This document shows, piece after piece, positions 1 to 9,115 of a stretch of 64,000 nt of DNA (positions are counted from its first letter, which is position 1; each line of letters begins with the position of its first letter). Origin of the DNA: Gemmobacter megaterium. GTDB taxonomy: Bacteria; Pseudomonadota; Alphaproteobacteria; Rhodobacterales; Rhodobacteraceae. The notes under the pieces are model-generated. The model had not been told where the DNA came from, did no database searches, and worked only from the letters and a program-made list of their open reading frames with translations. The stretch covers positions 310,001 to 374,000 of the forward strand of contig NZ_FTOT01000003.1 in assembly GCF_900156815.1 (NCBI RefSeq). The letters run 5' to 3'. Made by a program: the position numbers and the translations under genes.

Positions 1-38
1 CCCTGATCGCCGCCATGCCCGAAGTGGCCTTTGACTGA
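1..38 (+). CDS. C-terminal end of an upstream gene (partial)
   Basis: Reading from base 3, the frame gives a short tail ending in PEVAFD and a TGA at 36-38, ten bases before the next ATG. The close spacing suggests co-transcription with the M20 amidohydrolase. Too little sequence is present to assign a family. Confidence 0.5.
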   Translation, partial: LIAAMPEVAFD

Positions 39-47
39 GGACGCCCC

Positions 48-1208
48 ATGACCGTTCTGCCCGCGATTGCCGCCTTTGCCGAGGATCTGACCGCGATCCG
101 CCGCGATTTCCACATGCACCCGGAAATCGGCTTTCAGGAACACCGCACCAGTGCGCGGGTGGCGGAGTTGCTGGCAAGCTGGGGGGTGACGGTGACGCGC
201 GGGATTGGCGGCACCGGGGTGGTCGGTGTGCTGGAGGGTAGTAGGCCCGGCCGCACCATCGGCCTGCGCGCCGATATGGACGCCCTGCCGATGGAGGAGC
301 AGACGAACCTGCCCTATGCCTCGCGCACTCCGGGGGTGTTCCATGGCTGCGGCCATGACGGGCATACGACGATCCTGCTGGGCGCCGCGCGCTATCTGGC
401 GGAAAACCGCGATTTCGCGGGCCGCGCCGTGTTCATCTTTCAGCCGGCAGAGGAAGGTCTGGGCGGTGCCCGCGCCATGCTGGCCGACGGGCTGTTCGAC
501 CGCTTTCCCTGCGACGAGTTGTATGGCCTGCACAACTCGCCCTATCACCCGCATTCGCGCGTGACGATCCGCCCCGGCATCGCGCAGGCAGGGGCCGGGT
601 TCTTTGACATCCGCATCACGGGGCGGGGGGCGCATGGCGCCTATCCCCATATGGGGCGCGACCCGATCACCATCGGCGCGGGTCTGGTCAAGGAATTGCA
701 GGAAATCGTCGCCCGCAACACCGACCCGACCCATGCGGCGGTGGTTTCAGTGACCGAATTCCATGCCGGGTCTGCTTACAACGTCATACCGGGCGAAGCT
801 GTGCTGCGCGGCACCTTCCGCTATCTGGACGATGCCGATGGCGCGATGATCGAGGGTAGGATGCGCCGCATCTGCGAGGGGCTGGCCCATGCCCATGAGG
901 TGGAGATTGCGGCAGACATCCGCACCGTCTTTGGCGTGTTGTCGAACGATCCTGCCCGCGTGGCGAACCTGATCGACGTGGCGCAAGGCGTGGTCGGCGA
1001 TCTTGCCGCCCCGGACGCCGAGCTGACCATGGGATCCGAGGATATGGCCGACCTGCTGAACGTGGTGCCGGGCGCCTTTTTCAACCTTGGCCACAACGGT
1101 ACGGTGCCGCTGCACAATCCGGGCTATGTCTTTGACGACAGCATCCTGCCGGTGGGGGCCAGCCTGTTCGCGCGGCTGGTCGAGGTGCGGGGCGGCGCCG
1201 AGGGTTAA
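48..1208 (+). CDS. M20 family amidohydrolase (hippurate hydrolase / N-acyl-amino-acid amidohydrolase type)
   Basis: This 386-residue protein is a zinc-dependent M20D amidohydrolase that should remove acyl groups from N-acyl amino acids. Visible family motifs, in order, are GLRADMDALP, HGCGHDGHTT (metal-binding Cys and His), FQPAEEG (catalytic and metal-binding Glu), GAHGAYPHMGRDP in the dimerisation lid, and MGSEDMADL with NLGHN near the C terminus. Length is typical for the family and there is no signal peptide, so it acts in the cytoplasm. A GAGG-containing ribosome site precedes ATG 48. It appears to end an operon entered from the left edge, and its stop overlaps the convergent recombinase stop by four bases. 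The precise acyl substrate is not visible. Confidence 0.9.
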   Translation: MTVLPAIAAFAEDLTAIRRDFHMHPEIGFQEHRTSARVAELLASWGVTVTRGIGGTGVVGVLEGSRPGRTIGLRADMDALPMEEQTNLPYASRTPGVFHGCGHDGHTTILLGAARYLAENRDFAGRAVFIFQPAEEGLGGARAMLADGLFDRFPCDELYGLHNSPYHPHSRVTIRPGIAQAGAGFFDIRITGRGAHGAYPHMGRDPITIGAGLVKELQEIVARNTDPTHAAVVSVTEFHAGSAYNVIPGEAVLRGTFRYLDDADGAMIEGRMRRICEGLAHAHEVEIAADIRTVFGVLSNDPARVANLIDVAQGVVGDLAAPDAELTMGSEDMADLLNVVPGAFFNLGHNGTVPLHNPGYVFDDSILPVGASLFARLVEVRGGAEG

Positions 1209-2089
1209 AGCAATCCCAGTTTGCCCGCGCGCTCCAACAGCATACGCACCGACGAAGGCTGCCATTTGGACCGCCCGCGCGGTGTGCGTTCGCGCATGGC
1301 CTCCAGCCGGTCGCAAATCTGTTGCAGTGTCATGTCGGGATCGGCGCCTTTCAGTGCGGCGACCAGCGCAGGCAGGCGGTCGTCTCTGGCGGTGCGCGGG
1401 GCCGGTGCCAGCAGGGTTTCGGGCAACATGCCTTCGGCAACATAGGCCCCCACGGCGCGGCGCAGGCGCGGCAGGGTCCAGGCGGCGCGTCCGGCAGGTT
1501 GGCGCGCATTGATCAGGCGCACCAGATCTTCCCAGGCCATGTCGGGGCGATGCCGCCGGACCAGCGGCACCCAGTCTTCGGCGGTTTCATTCAGCCGGTC
1601 TAGATAGGTTTCGCGCCGCGCCTGCACCACCTTGCGCAAGGCGCGTGGATCGCCTGCGCGCAGCCCCGGATTGCCGCCGATGCGGCCCTGCGCCCGCGCG
1701 GATTGCAGCCCGGCGCGCGTGCGTTCGCGGATCAGCGCACGCTCGAATTCCGCAGCCGCGCCAAGCACCTGCAAGGTGAATTTACCCTGCGGGCTTGCCG
1801 TGTCGATAGGGTCGTTCAGCGACCGGAAATGCGCGCCCTTGGCCTCCAGCCGGTCCAGCACTTCCAGCAGATGCGCCAGCGAGCGGGCCAGCCGGTCGAT
1901 CCGCACGACAACCAGTATGTCGCCTTTGCCGATCCGTTCCATCAGCCGGGCCAGAACCGGCCGCGCGCGGTTGCCGCCGGATCCTTGTTCGCGGTGGATC
2001 TCCACGCAACCTGCCGCCCGCAGCTCGCGCTCTTGCGGGTCGGCGGTCTGGTCTTCGGTCGAGACGCGGGCATAACCGATCAGCGGCAT
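1205..2089 (-). CDS. Serine recombinase (resolvase/invertase family) with C-terminal extension
   Basis: The first ~140 residues are a resolvase catalytic domain: GYARVSTEDQ carries the nucleophile Ser10, RIDRLARS carries the catalytic arginines, and the E-helix AAEFERALIRERTRAGL follows. The protein is 294 residues, about 110 longer than Tn3-type resolvases. The extra C-terminal half is Arg-rich and probably helical DNA-binding rather than the large recombinase zinc-ribbon type. The start at 2089 is chosen because AAGGA lies upstream and MPLIGYARVS is the usual N terminus; the open frame continues upstream but without family-like sequence. No transposase, inverted repeats or att duplication were seen beside it, so it looks like an orphan. 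It is divergent from the FAD monooxygenase with 62 bp between. Confidence 0.85.
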   Translation of the reverse strand: MPLIGYARVSTEDQTADPQERELRAAGCVEIHREQGSGGNRARPVLARLMERIGKGDILVVVRIDRLARSLAHLLEVLDRLEAKGAHFRSLNDPIDTASPQGKFTLQVLGAAAEFERALIRERTRAGLQSARAQGRIGGNPGLRAGDPRALRKVVQARRETYLDRLNETAEDWVPLVRRHRPDMAWEDLVRLINARQPAGRAAWTLPRLRRAVGAYVAEGMLPETLLAPAPRTARDDRLPALVAALKGADPDMTLQQICDRLEAMRERTPRGRSKWQPSSVRMLLERAGKLGLL

Positions 2090-2151
2090 GGGCGGTCCTT
2101 GCATGGCGGCGGGCGCTGGCCCTATCCTGACCGCAAGCAAGGGGAGATGCC

Positions 2152-3393
2152 ATGACCGTTCTGATCGCAGGGGCCGGAATTGCCGGGCTGACATTGGGGC
2201 TGACGCTGCACCAGATCGGGGTTCCATTCCGAATCCATGAATCGGTGCGCGCGTTGCGCCCGTTGGGCGTGGGGATCAACCTGCAACCTAATGCGGTGCG
2301 CGAACTGCTGGATCTGGGGCTGGGCGAGGATCTGGACCGCATTGGCGTGCGGACCCGGCAGTACGGATTCTATTCCAAGACTGGCAGGACGATCTGGGAA
2401 GAACCGCGCGGGCTGGCGGCTGGCTATCGCTGGCCGCAATATTCCATCCATCGCGGGCGGTTGCAGATGCTGCTGGCCGAAACGCTGGTGCAGCGCGCCG
2501 GGCCAGAGGTTCTGCTGACCGGCACGCGGGCGACAGGGTTTCGCAACATGCCGCAGGGGGCGGCGCTGTTGCTGGACTCGGCCGAGGTCGATGGTTCGCT
2601 CGTGATTGCCGCCGATGGAATTCATTCGGCCTTGCGTCGCCAGATGTACCCCGAAGAAGGCCCGCCGATCTGGGCCGGGGCGGTGCTGTGGCGCGGTACG
2701 ACGCAGGCGCCCCCCTTTCACGGCGGTGCAGCGATGGCGCTGGCGGGGCATGATACCCAGCGCATCGTGGCCTATCCGATCTCCGAGCCGGATCCGGCGT
2801 CGGGCCTTGTCACGATGAACTGGATTGCCGAACTGCGCCTCGACCCTGCGCAGGGCTGGAACAAGGAGGACTGGAACCGCAAGGCGAACCTTGACGATTT
2901 CGCCCCTGCCTTTGCCGGTTGGCGGTTCGACTGGCTGGATGTGCCTGCGCTGATCGCGGGGGCTGCCGAGGTCTATGAATATCCGATGGTCGACCGCGAT
3001 CCGCTGCCGCGCTGGACGGATGGCCGCGTGACCCTGATGGGCGATGCGGCCCATCGGACCTATCCGGTGGGGTCGAACGGGGCCAGTCAGGCGATTGTCG
3101 ATGCGCGGGTGATCGGTGCGGCCATTCTAGCCCACGGGCCGACCTCGCAGGCGCTGGAAGCCTACGAGGCCGAGGTGCGGCCACGCACCACGGCGGTGGG
3201 GCTGGCCAACCGCGGCAGTGGCCCGGATGCCGTGATGCAGATGGTCGAGGACCGCTGCGGAGGGGTGTTTCGCCATATCGACGAGGTGATCCCCCATGCC
3301 GAACTGGCGGCTCATGCCGAGCATTACAAGCGTCTGGCCGGGTTCAGCGTGCAGACGCTGAACGACCGACCGCCGACCATTGCCATGGGCTGA
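2152..3393 (+). CDS. FAD-dependent monooxygenase (class A flavoprotein hydroxylase)
   Basis: This 413-residue protein resembles PhzS/UbiH/salicylate-hydroxylase-type flavin monooxygenases that use NAD(P)H and O2 to hydroxylate an aromatic or heteroaromatic substrate. The N terminus has the Rossmann dinucleotide motif GAGIAG (residues 7-12). A DG motif sits in IAADGIHSALRR, and the second FAD motif GDAAHRTYPVGSNGASQAI is near residue 300. Length fits single-component class A enzymes. A GGGGAG ribosome site lies just upstream of ATG 2152. It is followed convergently by the first TRAP transporter after 15 bp. The substrate is unknown. Confidence 0.88.
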   Translation: MTVLIAGAGIAGLTLGLTLHQIGVPFRIHESVRALRPLGVGINLQPNAVRELLDLGLGEDLDRIGVRTRQYGFYSKTGRTIWEEPRGLAAGYRWPQYSIHRGRLQMLLAETLVQRAGPEVLLTGTRATGFRNMPQGAALLLDSAEVDGSLVIAADGIHSALRRQMYPEEGPPIWAGAVLWRGTTQAPPFHGGAAMALAGHDTQRIVAYPISEPDPASGLVTMNWIAELRLDPAQGWNKEDWNRKANLDDFAPAFAGWRFDWLDVPALIAGAAEVYEYPMVDRDPLPRWTDGRVTLMGDAAHRTYPVGSNGASQAIVDARVIGAAILAHGPTSQALEAYEAEVRPRTTAVGLANRGSGPDAVMQMVEDRCGGVFRHIDEVIPHAELAAHAEHYKRLAGFSVQTLNDRPPTIAMG

Positions 3394-3408
3394 GGTTCCG
3401 CGCCCGGC

Positions 3409-4722
3409 TCAGGCGATCAGGAACAGGGTGATGGCCGGGAACAGCGCCAGCAGCACCACGCGCAACAGATCAGAGGCAACGAAATATGTAACGGCATGGT
3501 ATGTTGCGGTCATGGGTGTGCTGCGATCCATTGCGTTGATGATGAACAGGTTCATCCCGACGGGCGGGGTGATCAGCCCGACCTCGACCACGATCAGCAC
3601 AAGAATGCCGAACCAGATGGCCATGTGATCGGTGCTCATGCCCCAGTCGAGACTGGTCATCACCGGAAAAAAGATCGGGATGGTCAGCAGGATCATCGAC
3701 AGGCTGTCCATCACGCAGCCCAGCACCAGATAGACCAGCAGAATGGCGAACAGCACGGTCATGGGCGCCCATCCCTGCGCGACGACCCAACCGGAAATCG
3801 CCTGCGGCACCTGACTGAGCGCAAGAAACGCGTTGAAGAACGCGGCCCCCAGCACGATGAAAAAGATCATCGCGGTCCCGCCAGCCGTGGCCAGAACCGC
3901 CTGTTTCAGACGCTCCAGCGAAAGCTGCCCCGAGCTCCAGGCCACCAGGCCCGTGCCAAGCGCGCCGACCGATGCGCCTTCGGTCGGGGTGAAAATGCCG
4001 CTGTAGATGCCGCCGACCACTGCAATGAAGATCAGCATGACCGGCCAGACGGCGGCCAGCGCCCGGAACCTTTCGGCCAGCGGCAGGCGTGGCTGCGCGC
4101 CGCCGGAGTTGGGATAAATCCGCACGAACAGCGCGATCACCAGCATATAGCCAAGCGCGGCCAGCAGGCCGGGCACAAAGGCGGCCAGAAACAGCTTGGC
4201 AATGTTCTGCTCGGTCAGCGTCGCATAGATCACCAGCACCACCGATGGCGGAATGAGGATGCCCAGCGTGCCGCCCGCCGCCAGCGCGGCGGTGGACAAT
4301 CCGCCTGCATATCCCGCGCGCTTCAGTTCGGGCAGCGCGACCTGCCCCATGGTCGCGGCGGTGGCCAGAGACGATCCGCAGATCGCGCCGAACCCTGCGC
4401 AGGCCCCGACGGCAGCCATGGCCGTGCCGCCCTTGAGATGCCCCAGCCATGCCTCTGCCGCCTTGAACAGCGACCGGCTCATGCCGCCGATCCCTGCCAG
4501 ATGGCCCATCAGCAGAAAGATCGGGATGATCGACAGCGAATAGCTGGAAAAGGTGGTGAAGGTCTCGGTCTTGAGTTTCGCCAGCACGATGTTGGGGCTG
4601 CCCGTTACCAGCCACATGCCGCCCAGGCCACAGACGAACATCGCCAGCCCGATCGGCGCCCGCAGGAAGATCATGCCCAGCAGGACGGGAAAGGACCACA
4701 GGCCGATTTCGATATTGCTCAA
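3409..4722 (-). CDS. TRAP transporter large permease (DctM family)
   Basis: This 437-residue hydrophobic protein is the ion-coupled translocation subunit of a TRAP importer in the inner membrane, with about 12 predicted segments. Family landmarks include GMIFLRAPIGLAMF at the N terminus, a glycine-rich stretch around GAICGSSLATAATMG, PPSVVLVIYA, FTPTEGASVGA, and PPVGMNLFIIN near the C terminus. It is translationally coupled to the small permease upstream by a 4-bp ATGA overlap at 4719-4722. It is the last gene of a binding-protein/small/large permease operon. Confidence 0.93.
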   Translation of the reverse strand: MSNIEIGLWSFPVLLGMIFLRAPIGLAMFVCGLGGMWLVTGSPNIVLAKLKTETFTTFSSYSLSIIPIFLLMGHLAGIGGMSRSLFKAAEAWLGHLKGGTAMAAVGACAGFGAICGSSLATAATMGQVALPELKRAGYAGGLSTAALAAGGTLGILIPPSVVLVIYATLTEQNIAKLFLAAFVPGLLAALGYMLVIALFVRIYPNSGGAQPRLPLAERFRALAAVWPVMLIFIAVVGGIYSGIFTPTEGASVGALGTGLVAWSSGQLSLERLKQAVLATAGGTAMIFFIVLGAAFFNAFLALSQVPQAISGWVVAQGWAPMTVLFAILLVYLVLGCVMDSLSMILLTIPIFFPVMTSLDWGMSTDHMAIWFGILVLIVVEVGLITPPVGMNLFIINAMDRSTPMTATYHAVTYFVASDLLRVVLLALFPAITLFLIA

Positions 4723-5243
4723 TGCTGGATCTCCGCCTTGACGGGCCGGGTGTCGTGCCCGGTGGCGACGGCCCGGATGCGGTCAAAGGCCGACCAGAAC
4801 GAGACCAGCACCATAACCCCCGCAGGGACCAGACAGGCCGCATAGGCCCACCAGATCGGGAATTGCAGCAAGAGCGTGGTTTCCCCGTACCGCAGCTTGT
4901 CGCTCATCCCGTGATACAGCCGCCAGGCGATCAGGGCCACCGCAAGTGCCATCACCACATCCCACAGTGCCAGCAGCCACCTGTTCTCGCGCAGGGGCAG
5001 GCCATTGGTGAAGATGTCCACCGTTGCGTGGCCTCCGCTTGCCGAACACCACGGCAGAAATGCGAAAATGGCAAAGGCGATTCCCGCCTCGAGCAGTTCG
5101 AAGTCGCCGGGGACCGGCCCGAGGCCAAGGCCGGACATGGCGCGGCCGCTGATCGAGACGCAGACCATGACGATCAGCCCCGTCAGGACAAGACCTCCGG
5201 CCATGGCGGTCAGGCGCGCAAGTGCGGTGATGAATCGGTCCAT
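4719..5243 (-). CDS. TRAP transporter small permease (DctQ family)
   Basis: This 174-residue protein has four hydrophobic segments, the DctQ arrangement. It shows the family-like GHATVDIFTNGLP after the second segment, and its last membrane segment is near LVPAGVMVLVSFW. It pairs with the DctM subunit, with which it overlaps by four bases. The binding-protein gene ends 49 bp upstream, and a strong hairpin lies between them. Confidence 0.9.
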   Translation of the reverse strand: MDRFITALARLTAMAGGLVLTGLIVMVCVSISGRAMSGLGLGPVPGDFELLEAGIAFAIFAFLPWCSASGGHATVDIFTNGLPLRENRWLLALWDVVMALAVALIAWRLYHGMSDKLRYGETTLLLQFPIWWAYAACLVPAGVMVLVSFWSAFDRIRAVATGHDTRPVKAEIQH

Positions 5244-5260
5244 GAACGGCCCCGGCTGTG

Positions 5261-5285
5261 GGCCTGCCGGGCTTTCCGGCAGGCC
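5261..5285 (-). terminator. Intercistronic hairpin in TRAP operon
   Basis: A perfect 10-bp inverted repeat (GGCCTGCCGG at 5261-5270 and its complement at 5276-5285, loop of 5) lies between the binding-protein stop and the small-permease start. There is no T-tract. It probably acts as a partial terminator or 3' stabiliser that keeps the binding protein in excess over the permeases. Confidence 0.55.
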
Positions 5286-5292
5286 GCCTTGG

Positions 5293-6333
5293 TCACTTGG
5301 TGTATTTGGCGATCAGGTCGCGCGCCTCGTTCACCAGGGCTTGTCCGTCGAAGCCCGCCTTGGCGCTGTCGGCGATCCAGGCGTCGATGGTGCCTTGGGC
5401 GCCGGCTTTCCAGGGCTCGATCTGGGCAGGGGTCAGTTCGATGATCGTGTTCCCAAGCCCGATGGCGATTTCGCGGGCTGGCGCGTCGGCATCCTGGCTG
5501 ACCTTGCCCGCATTCGCCGAGAAATCCGCGCCCGAATTGGCGTCGATCACCGCTTTCAGGTCATCGGGCATCCGGTTGTAGACATCCTTGTTCATCGCCA
5601 GCACGAAGGACGAGGTATAAAGCGGGGCCGAGGGGAATTCGGTGTGGTTCTTGACCAGTTCTGACGATTTGAGCGAGGCAGTCACCTCCCACGGAATGAT
5701 CGTCGCGTCGATCACGCCCTTGGACAGCGATTCCGTCACCGCCGGCACCGGCATCCCGACGGCAGTTGCACCCAGGGCGGACACCATCATGTTCGTCACC
5801 CGAGTGGGTGCGCGCAGCTTTACGCCTTTCAGGTCGTCGGGGCTGGTGATCGGCGTCTTGGAGTGGATCAGGCCGGGGCCGTGGTTCCACAGGCCGATCA
5901 CCTTCACATCCTTGAATTCGGTGTCCAGCATGTATTTCTCGCCCAGTTCCCAGAAGGCGCGGGACGAGGCTTCGGCATTGGTGATCATGAACGGAAGTTC
6001 CATCACCTCGGTACGCGGGAAGCGGCCGGGGGTGTAGCCGGGCAGTGTCCAGACGACATCGGCCACGCCGTCGATCACCTGATCGATCAGGCCGCCGGGC
6101 GGGCCGCCCAGTTGCATGGCCGGGTAATGTTCGAACTTGATGCGGCCGCCCGATTCCTGTTCGACCTTGGCCATCCATGGCACCAGAACCCCGGCTGGAA
6201 CCGGAGCCTGCGCAGGCAGGAACTGGTGCAGTTTCAGCACGAAATCCTGGGCATTGGCGGTGCTTCCGAACCCGAATGCGGCAAAAAGGGCCGCTGCGGC
6301 GACAAGGCTGCGACGTGTGGGTGTGATGGTCAT
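5293..6333 (-). CDS. TRAP transporter solute-binding protein (DctP family)
   Basis: This 346-residue periplasmic receptor has a signal peptide (TRRSLVAAAALFAAFGF...ANAQ, cleavage after about residue 28) followed by a DctP domain. The family's conserved ligand-carboxylate arginine is likely in the LRAPTRV segment, followed by AVTESLSKGVIDATIIPWE. The start at 6333 is chosen for the GGGGAGGA ribosome site and correct signal peptide; the frame extends upstream without sense. It heads the operon. The substrate is probably a carboxylate but is not determined. Confidence 0.92.
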   Translation of the reverse strand: MTITPTRRSLVAAAALFAAFGFGSTANAQDFVLKLHQFLPAQAPVPAGVLVPWMAKVEQESGGRIKFEHYPAMQLGGPPGGLIDQVIDGVADVVWTLPGYTPGRFPRTEVMELPFMITNAEASSRAFWELGEKYMLDTEFKDVKVIGLWNHGPGLIHSKTPITSPDDLKGVKLRAPTRVTNMMVSALGATAVGMPVPAVTESLSKGVIDATIIPWEVTASLKSSELVKNHTEFPSAPLYTSSFVLAMNKDVYNRMPDDLKAVIDANSGADFSANAGKVSQDADAPAREIAIGLGNTIIELTPAQIEPWKAGAQGTIDAWIADSAKAGFDGQALVNEARDLIAKYTK

Positions 6334-6440
6334 GTCTTGTCCTCCCCTAAAGACAGTCCCCGTTCCATCGGGGTATCGCGCGCAGCGTAAGCCGCGCGAC
6401 TGCAAGGTCAATCAAAGATTGCGATGTACCGAAAAATCGC

Positions 6441-7211
6441 TCAGGCACCAACGGACTGCGGCACCAGCCAGGGGCCGCCGACCTGCGGCACGGTGTTCAC
6501 CCGCAGAGCACAGCCATAGGCTCGCGACAGATGGATGTCGGTCAGCACCTGCGCAGGTGTGCCATGCGCCAGAAGCCGCCCGTCCTGCATCAGCGCAACG
6601 CGGTCGGCGAACATCGAGGACAGGTTCAGATCGTGCATCACCGCCACCACGCCGCCGCCCTGATCGGCATAGCGGCGGGCCAGGCGCATCACCGTCAGTT
6701 GCTGCCCGATATCCAGCGCCGCGACGGGTTCGTCCAGAAACAGCCAGCGCGGGCCCTGCGGTGTCACCGGCTCCCATACCTGCGACAGGACGCGGGCCAG
6801 ATGGACACGGGCCTGTTCCCCGCCCGACAGTTCCTGCACCACGCGCCCGGCATGGCCGTGCAGGCCGACCTCGGCCAGCGCGGCCATGGCGCGGGCATCG
6901 CCGCCGCCGTTGGTCAGGCCCAGGCGCACCACCTCCAGCACCGTGAAGGGAAAGCTCAGAGATGTGGCCTGGGCCAGGACCCCGCGCAGGTGCGCCAGCG
7001 TGGCGGCCCCGGCGCGGGCAATCTCTACCCCGTTCAGCCGGGCCGAGCCGCCATAGCGCAGATCTCCGGTCAGGGCGCGTAGCAATGTGGTCTTGCCGGA
7101 ACCGTTGGGGCCGACAATCGCCGTGAGAGTGCCGGGCGCGCAGTCGAGCGTGATCCCGTGCAGGACCGGGCGGCGGGCAAGTTCTGCTGTCAGGTCGCGG
7201 GCGGCCAGCAT
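6441..7211 (-). CDS. hmuV: Heme ABC transporter ATP-binding protein HmuV
   Basis: This 256-residue ATPase of the heme importer has Walker A GPNGSGKTT, Q-loop region LAQATSLSFPFTV, signature LSGGEQARVHLAR, Walker B WLFLDEPVAALD and the H-loop in VMHDLNLSS. The signature and insertion pattern (VTPQGPRWLFLDEP) match HmuV of alphaproteobacteria. ATG 7211 is chosen because it overlaps the hmuU stop as TGATG. A longer in-frame start at 7250 would sit inside hmuU. It is the last gene of hmuSTUV. Confidence 0.93.
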   Translation of the reverse strand: MLAARDLTAELARRPVLHGITLDCAPGTLTAIVGPNGSGKTTLLRALTGDLRYGGSARLNGVEIARAGAATLAHLRGVLAQATSLSFPFTVLEVVRLGLTNGGGDARAMAALAEVGLHGHAGRVVQELSGGEQARVHLARVLSQVWEPVTPQGPRWLFLDEPVAALDIGQQLTVMRLARRYADQGGGVVAVMHDLNLSSMFADRVALMQDGRLLAHGTPAQVLTDIHLSRAYGCALRVNTVPQVGGPWLVPQSVGA

Positions 7212-8275
7212 CACAGCCCCCCCAGTCCGCGGCGTTGCAGCAGGATCCACAGGAATACCGGCGCCCCGATGGCGGCCGTCACGATGCCGATCGGCAGTTC
7301 CGCGGGCGCGACCAGCGTGCGCGCGACCATATCGGCGAGCACCAGCAGCGTGCCCCCCAGCAGCGCGGCATTGGGCAGCAGCCAGCGGTGGTCCGGCCCC
7401 GTTGCCAGACGCAGCAGATGCGGCACCACGATGCCGACAAACCCGATCCCCCCGGCGATGGCAACCGAGGCCCCGGCCGCTGCGGCCACGCCCAGAATGG
7501 CCACCCGCTTGACGCGCTGCACCTCGATCCCGATATGGCCTGCCTGCGCCTCGCCAAGCGCCAGCGCGTTCAGGGCGCGCGCCAGTAGTGGCGCAAACAC
7601 CAGCACGGGCAGGATCAGCGGCAGGCCCAGCCCGATCTTGGCCCAGCTTGCCCCGGCGATGGACCCCATGCCCCAGAAGGTCAGGTTGCGCAGTTGGGTA
7701 TCGTCAGCCAGATAGACCAGAATGCCGGTCAGCGCCCCGGCGAGTGCCCCCAGCGCGATCCCTGCCAGCAACAGGGTGGCGACCTGGGTCTGCCCGCCTT
7801 GGGTGGCGATGCGGTACAGCAGGAGCGTTGCCGCCCAGCCGCCGAGAAAGGCGGCAAACGGCACCAGATGAACGCCCACCACCGCCGCCAGCCCTGCGGG
7901 CAGCACGCCGCCCAGAACAATGGCCGTGACCGCGCCCAGCCCGGCCCCTGCACCCACCCCGACGATGCCGGGATCGGCCAGCGGGTTGCGGAACAGCCCT
8001 TGCATCAGGGCGCCCGACACGGCCAGTGCGGCACCCACCAACATCCCCATCGCCAGTCGGGGCAGGCGGATGTTCATCAGGATGACCTGATCGCGGTGGC
8101 TCAAACCCTCGCCCGACATCAGATCACGCGCGACCTGGAACAGCGGCACACCTGCCGCCCCTGTGCCCAGTGACATCAGGCCCACCGCCAGGGCCATCAG
8201 CAGCAGCAGTCGAAACGTCAGCGCGGCGCGCTGGGTGCGATCTCCGGCTGGCCCATGGGCTGGCATGGCAACCAT
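7211..8275 (-). CDS. hmuU: Heme ABC transporter permease HmuU (FecCD family)
   Basis: This 354-residue inner-membrane permease has about ten hydrophobic segments. FecCD motifs include the N-terminal RLPRLAMGMLVGAALAVSGALMQGLFRNPLADPGIVG, GAxAGASVAIAGGIGFVGIVVPHLLR (contact with the ATPase) and GTLLVLADMVART. It passes heme released by HmuT to the cytoplasm. A start at the second Met (8266) is also possible. It is separated from hmuT by 3 bp. Confidence 0.93.
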   Translation of the reverse strand: MVAMPAHGPAGDRTQRAALTFRLLLLMALAVGLMSLGTGAAGVPLFQVARDLMSGEGLSHRDQVILMNIRLPRLAMGMLVGAALAVSGALMQGLFRNPLADPGIVGVGAGAGLGAVTAIVLGGVLPAGLAAVVGVHLVPFAAFLGGWAATLLLYRIATQGGQTQVATLLLAGIALGALAGALTGILVYLADDTQLRNLTFWGMGSIAGASWAKIGLGLPLILPVLVFAPLLARALNALALGEAQAGHIGIEVQRVKRVAILGVAAAAGASVAIAGGIGFVGIVVPHLLRLATGPDHRWLLPNAALLGGTLLVLADMVARTLVAPAELPIGIVTAAIGAPVFLWILLQRRGLGGL

Positions 8276-8278
8276 GGA

Positions 8279-9115
8279 TCAGTTCCCGTAGAGCGATTGA
8301 TGCAGCTCTGCTGCCGCCTCGGGTGTGCGGGGGCCAAAGCCCAGCAGCTTCATGCCATCCATGCGGATCATGGCGCCCGCCTGGGCGGCAGGGGTCTGGC
8401 CAAGCGCAGGATGGGCCAGCACATCGGCATTGGCCACCGCCAGATCGCCTTCGCGGTTCATCATCAGGATGACATCCGGCGCGGCGGCGATCACCGCCTC
8501 GTCCGTCATCTGCTTGTAACCCTTGAACCCCGTCGCGGCATTTTCGGCCCCGGCAAGGTGGATGATGCCTTCGGCCGACGATCCTTCGCCGCCCGCCATG
8601 ACCCGGCCCGATTGCAGCGCCAGCACGAACAGCACCCGCTTGCGCGGTGCAGGCGCGGCCTCGGCACGGGCCTTGGCCATGGCCAGGCCGCTGGCCACAG
8701 CGTCGCGCAATGCGGCGCCCTCGGCAGGCAGATCCAGTGCCTTGGCCACGGCGTCGATCTTGTCCAGTATCCCGTCGGGCGAGGGATCGCCCGGCATCTC
8801 GACAAAGGGGACACCTGCGGCGCGCAGCACCTCGACCGCCTCGCGCGGGCCTGCCCCGGCTTCGGAAATGATCAGCTCGGGGCCAAGCGCCAGCACACCT
8901 TCGGCCGACAAGGCGCGGATATACCCCACATCGGGCAGGTCCAGCACGGCGGGCGGATAGGTGGATGTGGTATCCCGTCCGATCAACCGCGCGGTCGCGC
9001 CAAGGGCGGCGGCGATTTCCGTCACCGACCCGCCAATGGAAACGATGCGCTGCGCCGGTTCCGCCAGCGCCATGGGGGGCAGCAGCGCGACGAATGCGAG
9101 TGTTCTGAACATCAT
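8279..9115 (-). CDS. hmuT: Periplasmic heme-binding protein HmuT
   Basis: This 278-residue cluster A-type (BtuF/TroA-like) binding protein has a signal peptide MMFRTLAFVALLPPMALA. The segment RIVSIGGSVTEIAAALG is diagnostic. DTTSTYP contains a tyrosine expected to be the heme ligand in the ShuT/PhuT/HmuT family. The start overlaps the hmuS stop (ATG-ATG at 9110-9115), so translation is coupled. The same frame stays open further upstream inside hmuS, but that stretch is not family-like. Confidence 0.92.
   Translation of the reverse strand: MMFRTLAFVALLPPMALAEPAQRIVSIGGSVTEIAAALGATARLIGRDTTSTYPPAVLDLPDVGYIRALSAEGVLALGPELIISEAGAGPREAVEVLRAAGVPFVEMPGDPSPDGILDKIDAVAKALDLPAEGAALRDAVASGLAMAKARAEAAPAPRKRVLFVLALQSGRVMAGGEGSSAEGIIHLAGAENAATGFKGYKQMTDEAVIAAAPDVILMMNREGDLAVANADVLAHPALGQTPAAQAGAMIRMDGMKLLGFGPRTPEAAAELHQSLYGN

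Noticed and set aside
1205-2227. Insertion element carrying the recombinase
   Set aside because: No terminal inverted repeats, target duplication or transposase were found around the gene; flanking genes are intact.
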